Made by a program: the position numbers and the translations under genes. A DNA stretch of 33,520 nt from Candidatus Brocadiaceae bacterium (GTDB lineage Bacteria; Planctomycetota; Brocadiia; SM23-32): positions 1 through 33,520 of the forward strand of contig PUMJ01000227.1 of the NCBI GenBank assembly GCA_003551305.1, written 5' to 3'. The notes under the pieces are model-generated. The model was not told where the DNA came from. It searched no databases and saw nothing but the letters and a program-made list of their open reading frames with translations. This document shows positions 8,735 to 19,589 of the stretch, piece by piece (positions within the stretch are counted from its first letter, which is position 1; each line of letters opens with the position of its first letter).

Positions 8735-9871
8735 ATGGCCGAAGTCACATTGAACAACGTTTCGAAGGTCTATCCGGGCGGCGTCAGGGCCGTCAACGAC
8801 GTCAACCTGGAGGTCGAGGACGGCAGCCTGCTGGTGCTGGTCGGGCCGAGCGGCTGCGGCAAGTCCACAACGCTGCGCATGGTGGCCGGCCTGGAGGAGA
8901 TTACCGATGGCGATATCTACATCGGCGGGCGCCTGGTCAATGACGTCCTGCCCAAGGACCGCGACATCGCCATGGTGTTCCAGAACTACGCCCTCTATCC
9001 CCACATGACCGTGTATAAGAACATGGCCTTCGGCCTGAAGCTGCGCAAGTATGCGCGCGACGAGATCGAGCGGCGGGTGCAGGACGCAGCGGAACTGCTG
9101 GAGCTGACCCCCCTGCTGGAGCGGCGGCCCAGGGAACTCTCCGGCGGCCAGGCCCAGAGGGTGGCCGTCGGCCGCGCCATCGTGCGCCACCCCCAGGTGT
9201 TCCTGTTCGATGAACCGCTGAGCAACCTGGACGCCAAGCTGCGCGTGCAGATGCGCGTCGAGATAGCCCGCCTGCACGAGCAGCTCGGCGCCACCATGAT
9301 ATACGTGACCCACGACCAGGTGGAGGCCATGACGCTGGGCACCAGGGTGGCCGTCATGAAGGACGGCTACCTCCAGCAGGTGGCCACCCCCATGGAACTC
9401 TACGACCACCCGGTCAACATGTTCGTCGCCGGCTTCATAGGCAGCCCCCCGATGAACTTCATCAGGGGAGAGCTGGAGCGCTCCGGCCCGGATGTCCGGT
9501 TCCTCGGGCCGGACTTCTCGCTCATGCTGCCGGACAGGCTGGCATCGGCCGTCGAAGAGCGGGCCGGGCGGCGGGTCGCCTTCGGCATCCGGCCGGAGGA
9601 CATCCACGACCGCGCCTTCGCCCCGGAGACCGACCCGGACAACACAAAGACCATCCGCGCGGAGGTCGTCGAGCCGCTCGGCGCGGAAACTCTCGTCTAT
9701 CTGCGCACGCCGTCCCAGGATGAGGACGTCGTCGCCAGGTTCGATTCGCGCAGCAACCCCCACGTCGGGCAGGACATCGAGGTGGTCTTCGACATGACCA
9801 GGGCCCACCTGTTTGACCTGGAGAGCGAGGAGTCGCTCACCTACGAGACCGAGACGGCGCCAACCGTCTGA
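8735..9871 (+). CDS. ABC sugar importer ATPase, MalK/UgpC/MsmX family
   Basis: The 378-residue ATPase has Walker [10 protein letters not shown] at 37-45, Q-loop [10 protein letters not shown] near 81-90, signature LSGGQ at 135-139, Walker B VFLFDEP at 155-161 and the switch histidine in VTHD (His193). The C-terminal third is the OB-fold/TOBE regulatory region ([10 protein letters not shown]) found in MalK-like subunits. A strong ribosome-binding site (GGAGGGAG) precedes the ATG at 8735, 46 nt after the second permease, so it completes a five-gene importer operon with the lipoprotein. MalK-type ATPases can serve several sugar importers, but here it is clearly encoded with its own permeases. 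Confidence 0.95.
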   Translation: MAEVTLNNVSKVYPGGVRAVNDVNLEVEDGSLLVLVGPSGCGKSTTLRMVAGLEEITDGDIYIGGRLVNDVLPKDRDIAMVFQNYALYPHMTVYKNMAFGLKLRKYARDEIERRVQDAAELLELTPLLERRPRELSGGQAQRVAVGRAIVRHPQVFLFDEPLSNLDAKLRVQMRVEIARLHEQLGATMIYVTHDQVEAMTLGTRVAVMKDGYLQQVATPMELYDHPVNMFVAGFIGSPPMNFIRGELERSGPDVRFLGPDFSLMLPDRLASAVEERAGRRVAFGIRPEDIHDRAFAPETDPDNTKTIRAEVVEPLGAETLVYLRTPSQDEDVVARFDSRSNPHVGQDIEVVFDMTRAHLFDLESEESLTYETETAPTV

Positions 9872-9956
9872 AGAGGCCACAGAGCCGAGCTGCCCGGTGA
9901 ACGTCTCCCCGCTACCGGGCGGGCCGATGCCACAACTCTGCCGGGAGCCGGCCCCC

Positions 9957-10355
9957 ATGGAAAGCCTGAAAGCCAAGACGCGCTATGCCCTGCTGGCCGC
10001 GCTCAACCTGGCCGAACGCTACGACGGCGACAACCCCACGAAACTGCAGGAGATCGCCGTCAGCACCGGCATACCCGACAAGTACCTCGTCCACATCCTC
10101 ATCAGCCTCAAAAAGCGCGCCCTTGTCAACAGCAGCCGCGGCTCGAAGGGCGGCTACTGGCTCATGCGCCGCCCCGAACTCATCACCATGGCGGAGGTCG
10201 TTGACGCGGTCGAGCCGCGCCAGCAGGTCGAACCGCCGCCCGAAACCGAGCACGACCGGCTGGTCGTCGAGTTGTGGAACCAGGCCCTCAACCGCATGCA
10301 GGGCTACCTAGCCGGCATCACCCTGGCCGACGCCATGGCCATGGTCGAGTCCTGA
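9957..10355 (+). CDS. Rrf2-family transcriptional regulator
   Basis: I chose the ATG at 9957 because the product (MESLKAKTRYALLAALNLAE...) then begins exactly as Rrf2 proteins do; an in-frame ATG at 9927 would add ten residues. The 132-residue protein contains the winged helix-turn-helix (LQEIAVSTGIPDKYLVHILISL) and the wing (NSSRGSKGGYWL). It lacks the three cysteines that bind an iron-sulfur cluster in IscR/NsrR, so it is not expected to be a cluster-based redox sensor. It lies 85 nt after the ATPase gene on the same strand and may regulate the transporter operon; that is inference. Confidence 0.85.
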   Translation: MESLKAKTRYALLAALNLAERYDGDNPTKLQEIAVSTGIPDKYLVHILISLKKRALVNSSRGSKGGYWLMRRPELITMAEVVDAVEPRQQVEPPPETEHDRLVVELWNQALNRMQGYLAGITLADAMAMVES

Positions 10356-10381
10356 GCGCCGGCGTGGGCCTACGCCCCACA

Positions 10382-10431
10382 CACAGCCGAGGGCGCCTGC
10401 CTGCTGCGACTACGACGCAGGCAGGGCTGTG
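10382..10431. terminator. Strong hairpin between convergent genes, possible bidirectional terminator
   Basis: CCTGCCTGC (10396-10404) pairs perfectly with GCAGGCAGG (10417-10425) over a 12-nt loop. The stem is extended by CACAGCC (10382-10388) and GGCTGTG (10425-10431) across an internal loop. It sits between the convergent Rrf2 and thiE genes. There is no clear T-run, so termination is inferred from position and stem strength. Confidence 0.45.
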
Positions 10432-10529
10432 CCACACATGGGCCCCGGTCTTCGCTGACCGGTGGGGTGCGGGCGATTCTCCGCCGTTGACTCTGAACAC
10501 TCAGCCGGCAACTAACAACCGGCGTTGCG

Positions 10530-10555
10530 GTTATGCTGGTTGTGTTGTAGTGGTT
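10530..10555 (-). repeat. Dispersed 26-bp intergenic repeat, copy downstream of thiE
   Basis: This copy matches the 21525 copy at 20 of 26 positions, mostly with C/T transitions (plus-strand core GTTGTGTTGTAGTGGTT). Its AACCAC end lies 16 nt beyond the thiE stop codon. Confidence 0.55.
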
Positions 10556-10571
10556 CCCCTGGCTGTTGCGC

Positions 10572-11237
10572 TCAGAACCCCGGCTCCGCCGGCGGGGGAC
10601 CCGCCCGGCCCGTCTGGACGGCCCGCCGCAGTTCAGCCGCGGCGCGGCGCGGGTCGTCGGCCGCGCAGATGGCCGAGACCACGGCCACGCCGTCGGCCCC
10701 GGCGCGGACCACATCCGCCGCGTTGCCGGCGTCTATGCCGCCGATGCCCACCAGCAGGTGGCGGCTCTCGGCCCGGAGCGCCCGCAGCCCCTCCGGCCCC
10801 CATTCGGCCGTGGTATCCCTCTTGGTGGAGGTCGCATAGACCGGGCCGACCCCCAGGTAGTCCACGTCCAGCTCATTCGCTGTGGCCCCCTGCTGCGGCG
10901 TATCCACCGACAGCCCGATGAGGGCGTCCGGCCCGAGCAGGCGACGGGCCGCCACAACCGGCATATCCGACTGGCCCAGGTGCACGCCATCGGCACCGAC
11001 GGCCTGCGCCACGTCGAGACGGTCGTTGATGATGAGGGGCACCCCACGGGGCCGCAGGAGGCCCGACAGCCGCTCCGCCGTTTCGACGTAGCGGCGGGTG
11101 GTGCACTCCTTGTCGCGCAGTTGCACGACGGTGACGCCGCCGTCTAAGGCGGCGGCCACGACCTCCTCGACCGGCCGGCCCGCACAGAACTGCGGCACGG
11201 CCACCAGGTAGAGGCTGTAGTCGGCCTGCCGTCTCAC
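10572..11237 (-). CDS. thiE: Thiamine-phosphate synthase
   Basis: The 221-residue TIM-barrel enzyme condenses HMP-pyrophosphate with thiazole phosphate to make thiamine monophosphate. Family motifs are in order: VVQLRDKE (pyrophosphate/Mg site), PLIINDRLDVA, GADGVHLGQSD, YLGVGPVYATSTK and HLLVGIGGI, then GADGVAVVSAI. The start is a GTG at 11237 that overlaps the stop of the upstream gene by 4 nt, so translation is probably coupled. It is the last gene of a three-gene unit with a thiamine-binding protein and a PurM/ThiL-fold enzyme. Assignment is firm. Confidence 0.95.
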   Translation of the reverse strand: MRRQADYSLYLVAVPQFCAGRPVEEVVAAALDGGVTVVQLRDKECTTRRYVETAERLSGLLRPRGVPLIINDRLDVAQAVGADGVHLGQSDMPVVAARRLLGPDALIGLSVDTPQQGATANELDVDYLGVGPVYATSTKRDTTAEWGPEGLRALRAESRHLLVGIGGIDAGNAADVVRAGADGVAVVSAICAADDPRRAAAELRRAVQTGRAGPPPAEPGF

Positions 11238-12289
11238 GCCCCCTCCTGCAGCTTCTCGACCCCTGCGAAGAACGCGGGCCAGAAAGGGTCTTCCCCGGGC
11301 ACGGCCAGCTCTTCGACCGTCCCGTCCCGGCGGGTGATGACGCGGTGCCCTGCCTCCGGAATGACCCGCCCTATCTGCGTGCAGGGGATGCCCTTGCCGG
11401 CCAGGGCACCTATCACCGCCGCAACGTCCGCCTCCGGCACGGTCAGCAGCAGCGTGCCCTCCGCGATGGCGGCCAGCGGGTCAATGGACAGCGTCGCGCA
11501 GAGGGCCTCAACGTCCTCCGGCCACAGCATCGCGGCGGCGTCGATCTCCATGCCCACGCCGGCCGCTTCGGCCATCTCCCACAGCCCGCCCAGCACCCCG
11601 CCCTCGGTGGCGTCGTGCATGGCCGTCACGGCGCCGGTTTGAGCGGCCATCAGGGCGTCCTCGACCACGGTTATCTGCCTGCATCGGGCGAGGGCGGCCT
11701 CGGTGACTGAATCACCGTGGGCCTGGCGCAACTCGTCCTCGTAGAGCGTGGCCAGAAGACCGACCGCTTCTATGGCCGGCCCTTTCGTCATCAGCACGGC
11801 GTCCCCCGGCCGGGCGCCCGCGGGGCTGACGACCTCCTCCGGGGCCGCGATGCCCATCACGGTGATGCCGCCGATGATGGGGACCGTCAGCACGGGGTAG
11901 TAACCGGTGTGCCCACCCACTATCGTGATATCCAGCTCGACGGCGGCCCGGTGGATGGACTCGACGATGACCTCGAAGTCCTCCTCCGGCGTGCCCGGCG
12001 GCATCAGCAGGGAGTAGGTGGCCAGTTCCGGCCGCACCCCCAGCACCGCCACGTCGCTGGCGCCGATGTGGATGGTGAACCAGCCGAACGTCTCCAGCGG
12101 CAGCCCGACGGCCGGGAAGATGGGGTCTTCGGCGATGACGACGGACCGGTCGCCGACATCGAAGACGGCGGCGTCTATACCGGTGCGCGGGCCGATGCGC
12201 ACGCGGTCGCTGGTGACGCCCAGGCGCGGCATGAGGAACGATTCGAAAGTCCGAAGGTCAATCTTGCCGACTCTGTCCCTCGAAGTCAT
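11234..12289 (-). CDS. PurM/ThiL/HypE-superfamily (AIR synthase-related) enzyme
   Basis: The true start is the ATG at 12289, overlapping the preceding stop (ATGA); the longer open frame upstream is an out-of-frame shadow of the neighbouring gene. The 351-residue protein has the N-terminal AIR-synthase fold (TGIDAAVFDVGDRSVVIAED, FTIHIGASDVAVLGVRPELA, TIVGGHTGY) and the C-terminal AIRS_C domain (PGDAVLMTKGPAIEAVGLLA, MHDATEGGVLGGLWEM). Members bind ATP and phosphorylate or activate small substrates. It lacks the C-terminal cysteine (PRxC) needed by HypE, so hydrogenase maturation is unlikely. Between a thiamine-binding protein and thiE it most plausibly acts as a thiamine-monophosphate kinase or a related step. 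The fold is certain; the substrate is inferred. Confidence 0.8.
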   Translation of the reverse strand: MTSRDRVGKIDLRTFESFLMPRLGVTSDRVRIGPRTGIDAAVFDVGDRSVVIAEDPIFPAVGLPLETFGWFTIHIGASDVAVLGVRPELATYSLLMPPGTPEEDFEVIVESIHRAAVELDITIVGGHTGYYPVLTVPIIGGITVMGIAAPEEVVSPAGARPGDAVLMTKGPAIEAVGLLATLYEDELRQAHGDSVTEAALARCRQITVVEDALMAAQTGAVTAMHDATEGGVLGGLWEMAEAAGVGMEIDAAAMLWPEDVEALCATLSIDPLAAIAEGTLLLTVPEADVAAVIGALAGKGIPCTQIGRVIPEAGHRVITRRDGTVEELAVPGEDPFWPAFFAGVEKLQEGA

Positions 12290-12600
12290 CCAGGCTTCCT
12301 CTCCAGCTTCTTTCCGATGATCTGTTCCACGTCCGTCACTTTGCCTTCGATGCGGCCGGTGGCGCCCTCGCGGTCGTCGATCGTAATACTTGTGAGCACG
12401 CGACCGGTGAAGCTGCGGCCCACATCGTGCGCCGCCCGCACCACCTGCATGACCTCGTCCCAGTCTCCCTCGATCTCGGTGGACATGGCGTTGAGCCGAT
12501 AGGGCAGCCCGGACTCGTCTATGACGCGCAACACCTCGGCGACCTGTTCCTTCAGTTCGGTGCCCCCGCCGACCGGCACCACGCTGAACGATGCGAGCAT
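12286..12600 (-). CDS. MTH1187-family (UPF0045/DUF77) thiamine-binding protein
   Basis: The product is 104 residues: MLASFSVVPVGGGTELKEQV, then EVLRVIDESGLPYRLNAMST, EIEGDWDEVMQVVRAAHD and RVLTSITIDDREG. This is the ferredoxin-like family typified by MTH1187/YqgV, structural relatives of YkoF that bind thiamine or related pyrimidines. The ATG at 12600 follows a good GGAGGA site. It is the first gene of the operon with the AIR-synthase-like enzyme and thiE, which strongly supports a thiamine role, perhaps carrying the vitamer or sensing it. Family assignment is good; the exact function is not established. Confidence 0.85.
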   Translation of the reverse strand: MLASFSVVPVGGGTELKEQVAEVLRVIDESGLPYRLNAMSTEIEGDWDEVMQVVRAAHDVGRSFTGRVLTSITIDDREGATGRIEGKVTDVEQIIGKKLERKPG

Positions 12601-12880
12601 GACATTCCTCCACTGGAAGCGATCGAATCTGACCCCCTTCCAGAGTAGCTAAGTGCGCCCGGCAAGGCAAGTCTCGGCGCGCGTGGACTTGCGCACCGCA
12701 TCGGGATGTGTTAGTTTGAGGGCGGCGTAAGACGGGGGAAAGTCACGCCGTCAGGAGCGCTCCGGAGACCCGGCACGGTCGGGGAAGGAAGCTGCCCCCT
12801 CCCCCAGTTCCCACTGATTGTTTGACACGGCTCTTCTTCAGTAAGCTTCCCACATGTACCCTCCAGAGGAGTGTGCGTTC
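12601..12880. other. Divergent intergenic region between the thiamine operon and ppdK
   Basis: This 280-nt region must hold promoters in both directions. A TTGACA at 12822-12827 points toward ppdK but has no good -10 at normal spacing. I looked for the conserved TPP-riboswitch strings ahead of the thiamine operon and did not see them. An in-frame ATG at 12854 would extend ppdK by nine residues; I prefer 12881. Confidence 0.4.
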
Positions 12881-15730
<2,850 letters not shown>

Positions 15731-15756
15731 GTCGCCACGGCCAACGTGACGGCATA

Positions 15757-15789
15757 CAGCCCGGCGGGTCCTCCCCGCCGGGCTGTTTT
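15757..15789 (+). terminator. Rho-independent terminator of ppdK
   Basis: CAGCCCGGCGGG (15757-15768) pairs perfectly with CCCGCCGGGCTG (15774-15785) over a 5-nt loop, followed by TTTTC. It lies 26 nt beyond the ppdK stop codon. Confidence 0.93.
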
Positions 15790-15860
15790 CTTCCCGGCCG
15801 CCCGGGCAATCGTCCTCGTCGTCGTGTTCGTTGTGTCCCTCCCTTCCCCCCTTTGGCGAA

Positions 15861-15886
15861 AGGGCAAGCGCCGTGTTTTCGTGGTT
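15861..15886 (-). repeat. Degenerate copy of the dispersed intergenic repeat
   Basis: The plus-strand stretch CGTGTTTTCGTGGTT at 15872-15886 resembles the AACCAC half of the repeat seen at 21525 (about 15 of 26 positions). A similar CGTCGTGTTCGTTGTG stretch lies just upstream, near 15820. Unlike the better copies it is not oriented with its AACCAC end toward a nearby stop codon. Confidence 0.3.
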
Positions 15887-15929
15887 CTGCACTCACCGGC
15901 GAGGGGCCTCCCAGCGCCGCCCGCCCCTC

Positions 15930-15958
15930 TTGCCCCCTCTCAGCGGCGCGTCTATAAT
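15930..15958 (+). promoter_or_regulatory. Sigma-70-type promoter of the lipoprotein-tsaB-usp-nrdJ unit
   Basis: TTGCCC at 15930-15935, a 17-nt spacer and a perfect TATAAT at 15953-15958. Transcription should start near 15965, which helps decide the start of the next gene. Confidence 0.7.
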
Positions 15959-16002
15959 GGCGTGTGTTGCACACCGGTCCGGAGCACAGGTGGGAAACAG
16001 CG

Positions 16003-16629
16003 CTGAAACCACTTACGCGTACATTCGCTCTCGTCTTCATCCTCGCCCTGAGCGCGGCGGCGCTTTCAGGCTGCCGCGTGCGTTCCCAACTGGTCATCGA
16101 GGGGGAGGGCCGCCTGGCCGACGCCCCCGAGGGAACCTCCGCCGTGCTGCGCGTCGTGCCGGTGGAGAACCGGAGGTCCCTGACCGGACAGACCACCTGG
16201 GGCAGCATTGCCAACCCCAGGATGCACAGGGCCTTCGCCGACCTGCTGGCCTGGACGGCCGCCGAGGGCCGATGGCTGGACGTCATGCCCCTCCGGGAGG
16301 CCGAACGGCGCATCAAGCAAAATGACAGCGGGGCCGAGTTCACGCTGAAACCGGACGAGCGCACCCTCCGACGCCACGCCGAAACGCTGGATGTGGCGTC
16401 CTACCTGACGGCGGAGATCCGGCATGCCCGGGTCCAGTACCGGTTCTTCTGGTCCTGGGCAGAGGTTGACTACAGCCTGGCCTGCCATCGCGCCGCCGAC
16501 GGGGAGGTGCTCTGGCGCGTGGACGTCCGCCACACGGCCCCTTACCTGAGCGACCGCGAAGCCTGCGCCGCTTCCCTCCGCGAGGCGTTCCGCTGGCTTG
16601 AGAAGAACGCCCATGACGCCCGGGAATAA
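16003..16629 (+). CDS. Putative lipoprotein of unknown function
   Basis: I do not recognise the family. The N-terminus has a lipoprotein signal (LKPLTRTFALVFILALSAAALSGC in two parts: charged LKPLTRT, hydrophobic FALVFILALSAAA) with lipobox LSGC. The predicted mature part is about 190 residues with RVVPVENRRSLTGQTTWGSI, SYLTAEIRHARVQYRFFW and GEVLWRVDVRHTAPYLSDRE, which resembles envelope lipoproteins of the GNA1162/CsgG-like kind, though weakly. No ATG fits. A CTG at 16003 lies about 10 nt after AGGTGG and downstream of the predicted transcription start. A GTG at 15964 would be leaderless. It sits 11 nt before tsaB on the same strand. Confidence 0.65.
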   Translation: MKPLTRTFALVFILALSAAALSGCRVRSQLVIEGEGRLADAPEGTSAVLRVVPVENRRSLTGQTTWGSIANPRMHRAFADLLAWTAAEGRWLDVMPLREAERRIKQNDSGAEFTLKPDERTLRRHAETLDVASYLTAEIRHARVQYRFFWSWAEVDYSLACHRAADGEVLWRVDVRHTAPYLSDREACAASLREAFRWLEKNAHDARE

Positions 16630-16640
16630 CAGCTTTGCAG

Positions 16641-17345
16641 ATGATCATACTCGGCATCGAGACCAGCGGACGCAGGGGCAGCGTGGCCGTCTGTGAGGAC
16701 GGCCGCCCGCTCGCGTCCTACGCGTTTCCGGAAGGAGGCCGCCGCGCCCGCGACATCATCTCCGCCATAGACCACGTGGTGGCGCAGGCGCGGTTGGACC
16801 GGCGCGACGTCCGGGCCGTTGCCGTCAGCGAAGGGCCCGGCTCCTTCACGGGGCTGCGCGTCGGCGTCGCCTGCGCCAAGACGCTGGCATTCGCGCTGGG
16901 CTGGCGCTGCGCGGCCGTCCCGTCCCTCGAGGTCAAAGCGCAGAACGTGGAGCCCGACCGGCATGACTGCCGCTGGACCTGTCCCGTGCTGGACGCACGC
17001 CGCGGCCGCGTCTATGGAACGCTTTTCCGGCGGGCCGAGGGCTGGGAAGACACCACCGGCGTTCTGTGCGTGCGCCCGGGGGAACTGGCCGAGCGGCTGC
17101 CGGAGGGCACCCTCGTCTTCGGTGACGGAGTGCGTGCGCACCCCGAGGTCTTCAGCGAGAATCGTCTCCGCACGGGGCCCGAGCATCTGGCCGCCGGCCG
17201 TGCCGAGGCCGTTGCGCGCCTCGGCGCCGAGCGCATCCGCAGGGGACTCGACGTTGACCCCGTCCAGCTCGTGCCCCGTTACTACCGCCTGACGGCACCC
17301 GAGGAAAAACTCGGGCCGCCGGCTGCCGACCAGGATAGCCGATGA
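16641..17345 (+). CDS. tsaB: tRNA threonylcarbamoyladenosine biosynthesis protein TsaB
   Basis: TsaB partners TsaD (and TsaE) in making t6A at position 37 of ANN-decoding tRNAs. The 234-residue product begins MIILGIETSGRRGSVAV, the family's ASKHA-type phosphate loop, and has the signature SEGPGSFTGLRVGVACAKTLA and the later PVLDARRGRVYGTLF. I use the ATG at 16641 rather than a TTG two codons upstream, because the beta-strand MIILGIETS normally starts the protein. It lies in a run with the lipoprotein before it and the stress protein after it; tsaD and tsaE are not in the window. Confidence 0.93.
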   Translation: MIILGIETSGRRGSVAVCEDGRPLASYAFPEGGRRARDIISAIDHVVAQARLDRRDVRAVAVSEGPGSFTGLRVGVACAKTLAFALGWRCAAVPSLEVKAQNVEPDRHDCRWTCPVLDARRGRVYGTLFRRAEGWEDTTGVLCVRPGELAERLPEGTLVFGDGVRAHPEVFSENRLRTGPEHLAAGRAEAVARLGAERIRRGLDVDPVQLVPRYYRLTAPEEKLGPPAADQDSR

Positions 17346-17370
17346 CATCCCCTTTCGAGGAACCGAGCCC

Positions 17371-17847
17371 GTGAGCAACATCCGGATCGCCAGGATCCTG
17401 TGTCCGGTGGACTTCTCCGAATGCGCCGAGCACGCGCTTCGCTACGCGGTGGACCTGGCCGGCGCTTTCGGCGCCGAGCTGAAGCTCCTGCACATCGTCG
17501 AGGTGCCCTTCCTGCCCTCCTACAGCATGGCCGGCGTGCCGGACCTGAGTATGCCCATCGAGCAACTGGAGGAAGGTGCCCGTGAGCACCTGGACAAACT
17601 GCTGCGCCGTCTCGGCGAGGAGGCCGGCCACGTCCACGTCACCGGAGAGGTCCGCCCGGGCACCGCTTTCATCGAGATAATAGAAGCGGCCCGCGAATTC
17701 GGCGCCAACCTGATTGTCATGGGCACTCACGGCCGTTCCGGCCTCAAGCAACTGCTCATCGGCAGCGTCGCGGAGAAGGTCGTGCGCAAGGCAGCCTGCC
17801 CCGTCCTGACGGTCAAACACCCGGAACACCGCTTCGAGCTGCCATGA
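17371..17847 (+). CDS. Universal stress protein (UspA family)
   Basis: The 158-residue single-domain protein starts with GTG and reads RIARILCPVDFSECAEHALRYAVDLA. It ends with the ATP-binding signature GTHGRSGLKQLLIGSVAEKV followed by CPVLTV, so it belongs to the nucleotide-binding Usp subfamily. Such proteins aid survival under starvation or energy stress; a specific partner cannot be named. Its stop overlaps the ATG of the ribonucleotide reductase gene by 4 nt, so the two are translationally coupled, which hints at expression with dNTP supply under stress. Confidence 0.93.
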   Translation: MSNIRIARILCPVDFSECAEHALRYAVDLAGAFGAELKLLHIVEVPFLPSYSMAGVPDLSMPIEQLEEGAREHLDKLLRRLGEEAGHVHVTGEVRPGTAFIEIIEAAREFGANLIVMGTHGRSGLKQLLIGSVAEKVVRKAACPVLTVKHPEHRFELP

Positions 17848-19589
17848 AGCCCGACCTGACGCCCAACGCACGCCGTGTGCTCGAGAGCCGATACCTGAAG
17901 CGCGCCCCGGACGGCAGCGTCACCGAGACGCCGGAAGAGATGTTCGCCCGCGTCGCTCGCAACGTCGCCTCCGCCGAGGACCGTTACGCCGCCGGCCCCT
18001 CGGCCGATCAGGTCGAGCGGGAGTTTTTCGAGGCCCTCACGGCACTCGACTTCCTGCCCAACTCCCCGTGCCTGATGAACGCCGGGCGGGAGCTGCAGCA
18101 ACTGGCCGCCTGCTTCGTCCTGGAGGTGGAGGACTCGCTGGAGAGCATCTTCGAGACCCTCAAGCACGCCGCCCTCATCCACCAGAGCGGCGGCGGCACC
18201 GGCTTCAGCTTCTCCAGGCTCCGCCCCGCCGGCGCCTACATATCCACCTCCGGCGGACGGGCCAGCGGGCCGCTCTCCTTCATCCGCATCTTCAACCAGG
18301 CCACAGACGCCATCAACCAGGGCGGATGGCGGCGCGGCGCCAACATGGCCGTCCTGCGCGTTGACCACCCGGACGTCATGGAGTTTGTCCGTTCCAAGAA
18401 CGAAGAGGGCGCCCTGGTCAACTTCAATATCTCCGTCGGCGTCACCGACCGCTTCATGGAGGCCGTCCAGGCGGCGGAACCCTTCGACCTGATAGACCCC
18501 CTCAGCGGCGAAGCCGCACGCACGCTGCCCGCCGCGGAGGTGTTCGACGCCATCGTCGAAAGCGCCTGGCGCAACGGCGAGCCGGGGCTCGTCTTCCTGG
18601 ACGCCATCAACCGCGACAACCCCACGCCCCGGCTCGGCGACATCCAGGCCACCAACCCCTGCGGCGAGGCGCCCCTGCTGCCCTATGAGTCCTGCGTGCT
18701 CGGCTCGGTCAACCTCGCCCACTGCCTCAGCGGCGAGCCGCCCGAATGCACCCTCGACCGGGAAAAACTGCGCCGCCTGACACACCTGGGCGTGCGGTTC
18801 CTGGACGACGTCATCAGCGTCACCCGCCACCCCCTGCGCGAGGTCGCCGACGTGACCCTCGGCAACCGCAAGATAGGGCTCGGCGTCATGGGGTTTGCCG
18901 ACATGCTCATCCGCATGGGCATCGCCTACGACGAGCCGGAGGCCGTCAGCACGGCGGAGGACATCATGCGGTTCATCTCCGCGGCGGCCGATCGCGCCTC
19001 GGAGCAGCTGGCGCGCGAACGCGGGCCGTTCCCGAACTTCCCCGGCAGCGCGCTGGCGGAGCGGGAGCGCCCCCTGCGCAACGCCGTCCGCACCACCATC
19101 GCCCCCACGGGTAGCATCAGCATCATCGCCGGCTGCTCGGGCGGCATCGAGCCTATCTTCGCCGTCGCCTTCCGCCGCCACGTGCTGGACGGGGAGCCGC
19201 TGCAGGAGGTACATCCGGACCTGGAGCGCCTCTGCCGGCGCGAGGGCTTCGAGCTGACCGGGGACGTCATGCGGCGCATCATCGAGACGGGGGCGGTGCG
19301 CCCGCTGGCGGTGGCGCCGGCCCTGGTGCAGCGCCTGTTCGTTACCAGCCTGGAGGTGCCGCCGATGCAGCATCTCGAAGTGCAGGCCGCCTTCCAGCGC
19401 CACACCGACAACGCCGTCTCCAAGACGCTCAACCTGCGCGCCGACGCCACGCGCGAAGACGTGCGAGACATCTACCTGCGGGCGCACGAACTGGGCTGCA
19501 AGGGCGTGACGGTCTACCGCGACACCAGCCGCAAGTCGCAGGTCCTGGCCGTCGAATGCTGCAACATAGGCACCGCCCGCCCCGACTGA
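17844..19589 (+). CDS. nrdJ: Class II (adenosylcobalamin-dependent) ribonucleotide reductase
   Basis: The enzyme reduces ribonucleotides to deoxyribonucleotides using a B12-derived radical. Recognisable blocks are LDFLPNSPCLMNAGRE, QLAACFVLEVEDSLESIF, QSGGGTGFSFSRLRP, the active-site region ATNPCGEAPLLPYESC, then GNRKIGLGVMGFADML and TIAPTGSISIIAGCSGGIEP. At 581 residues it is short for the family. The protein ends soon after KGVTVYRDTSRKSQVLAVECC, without the long zinc-ribbon tail many NrdJ proteins carry. The vicinal Cys-Cys near the C-terminus may be the redox-relay pair. It needs no oxygen and no NrdB partner, and none is present. Confidence 0.92.
   Translation: MKPDLTPNARRVLESRYLKRAPDGSVTETPEEMFARVARNVASAEDRYAAGPSADQVEREFFEALTALDFLPNSPCLMNAGRELQQLAACFVLEVEDSLESIFETLKHAALIHQSGGGTGFSFSRLRPAGAYISTSGGRASGPLSFIRIFNQATDAINQGGWRRGANMAVLRVDHPDVMEFVRSKNEEGALVNFNISVGVTDRFMEAVQAAEPFDLIDPLSGEAARTLPAAEVFDAIVESAWRNGEPGLVFLDAINRDNPTPRLGDIQATNPCGEAPLLPYESCVLGSVNLAHCLSGEPPECTLDREKLRRLTHLGVRFLDDVISVTRHPLREVADVTLGNRKIGLGVMGFADMLIRMGIAYDEPEAVSTAEDIMRFISAAADRASEQLARERGPFPNFPGSALAERERPLRNAVRTTIAPTGSISIIAGCSGGIEPIFAVAFRRHVLDGEPLQEVHPDLERLCRREGFELTGDVMRRIIETGAVRPLAVAPALVQRLFVTSLEVPPMQHLEVQAAFQRHTDNAVSKTLNLRADATREDVRDIYLRAHELGCKGVTVYRDTSRKSQVLAVECCNIGTARPD

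Noticed and set aside
12601-12700. TPP riboswitch ahead of the thiamine operon
   Set aside because: The conserved CTGAGA and following thi-box strings are not visible on the minus strand upstream of 12600.
12822-12850. ppdK promoter from the TTGACA at 12822
   Set aside because: No acceptable -10 hexamer lies 16-18 nt downstream, so it is not listed as a promoter.
15848-15863. CCCTTT-GGCG-AAAGGG hairpin as a second terminator
   Set aside because: Short stem, no T-run, and ppdK already has a strong terminator 60 nt earlier.
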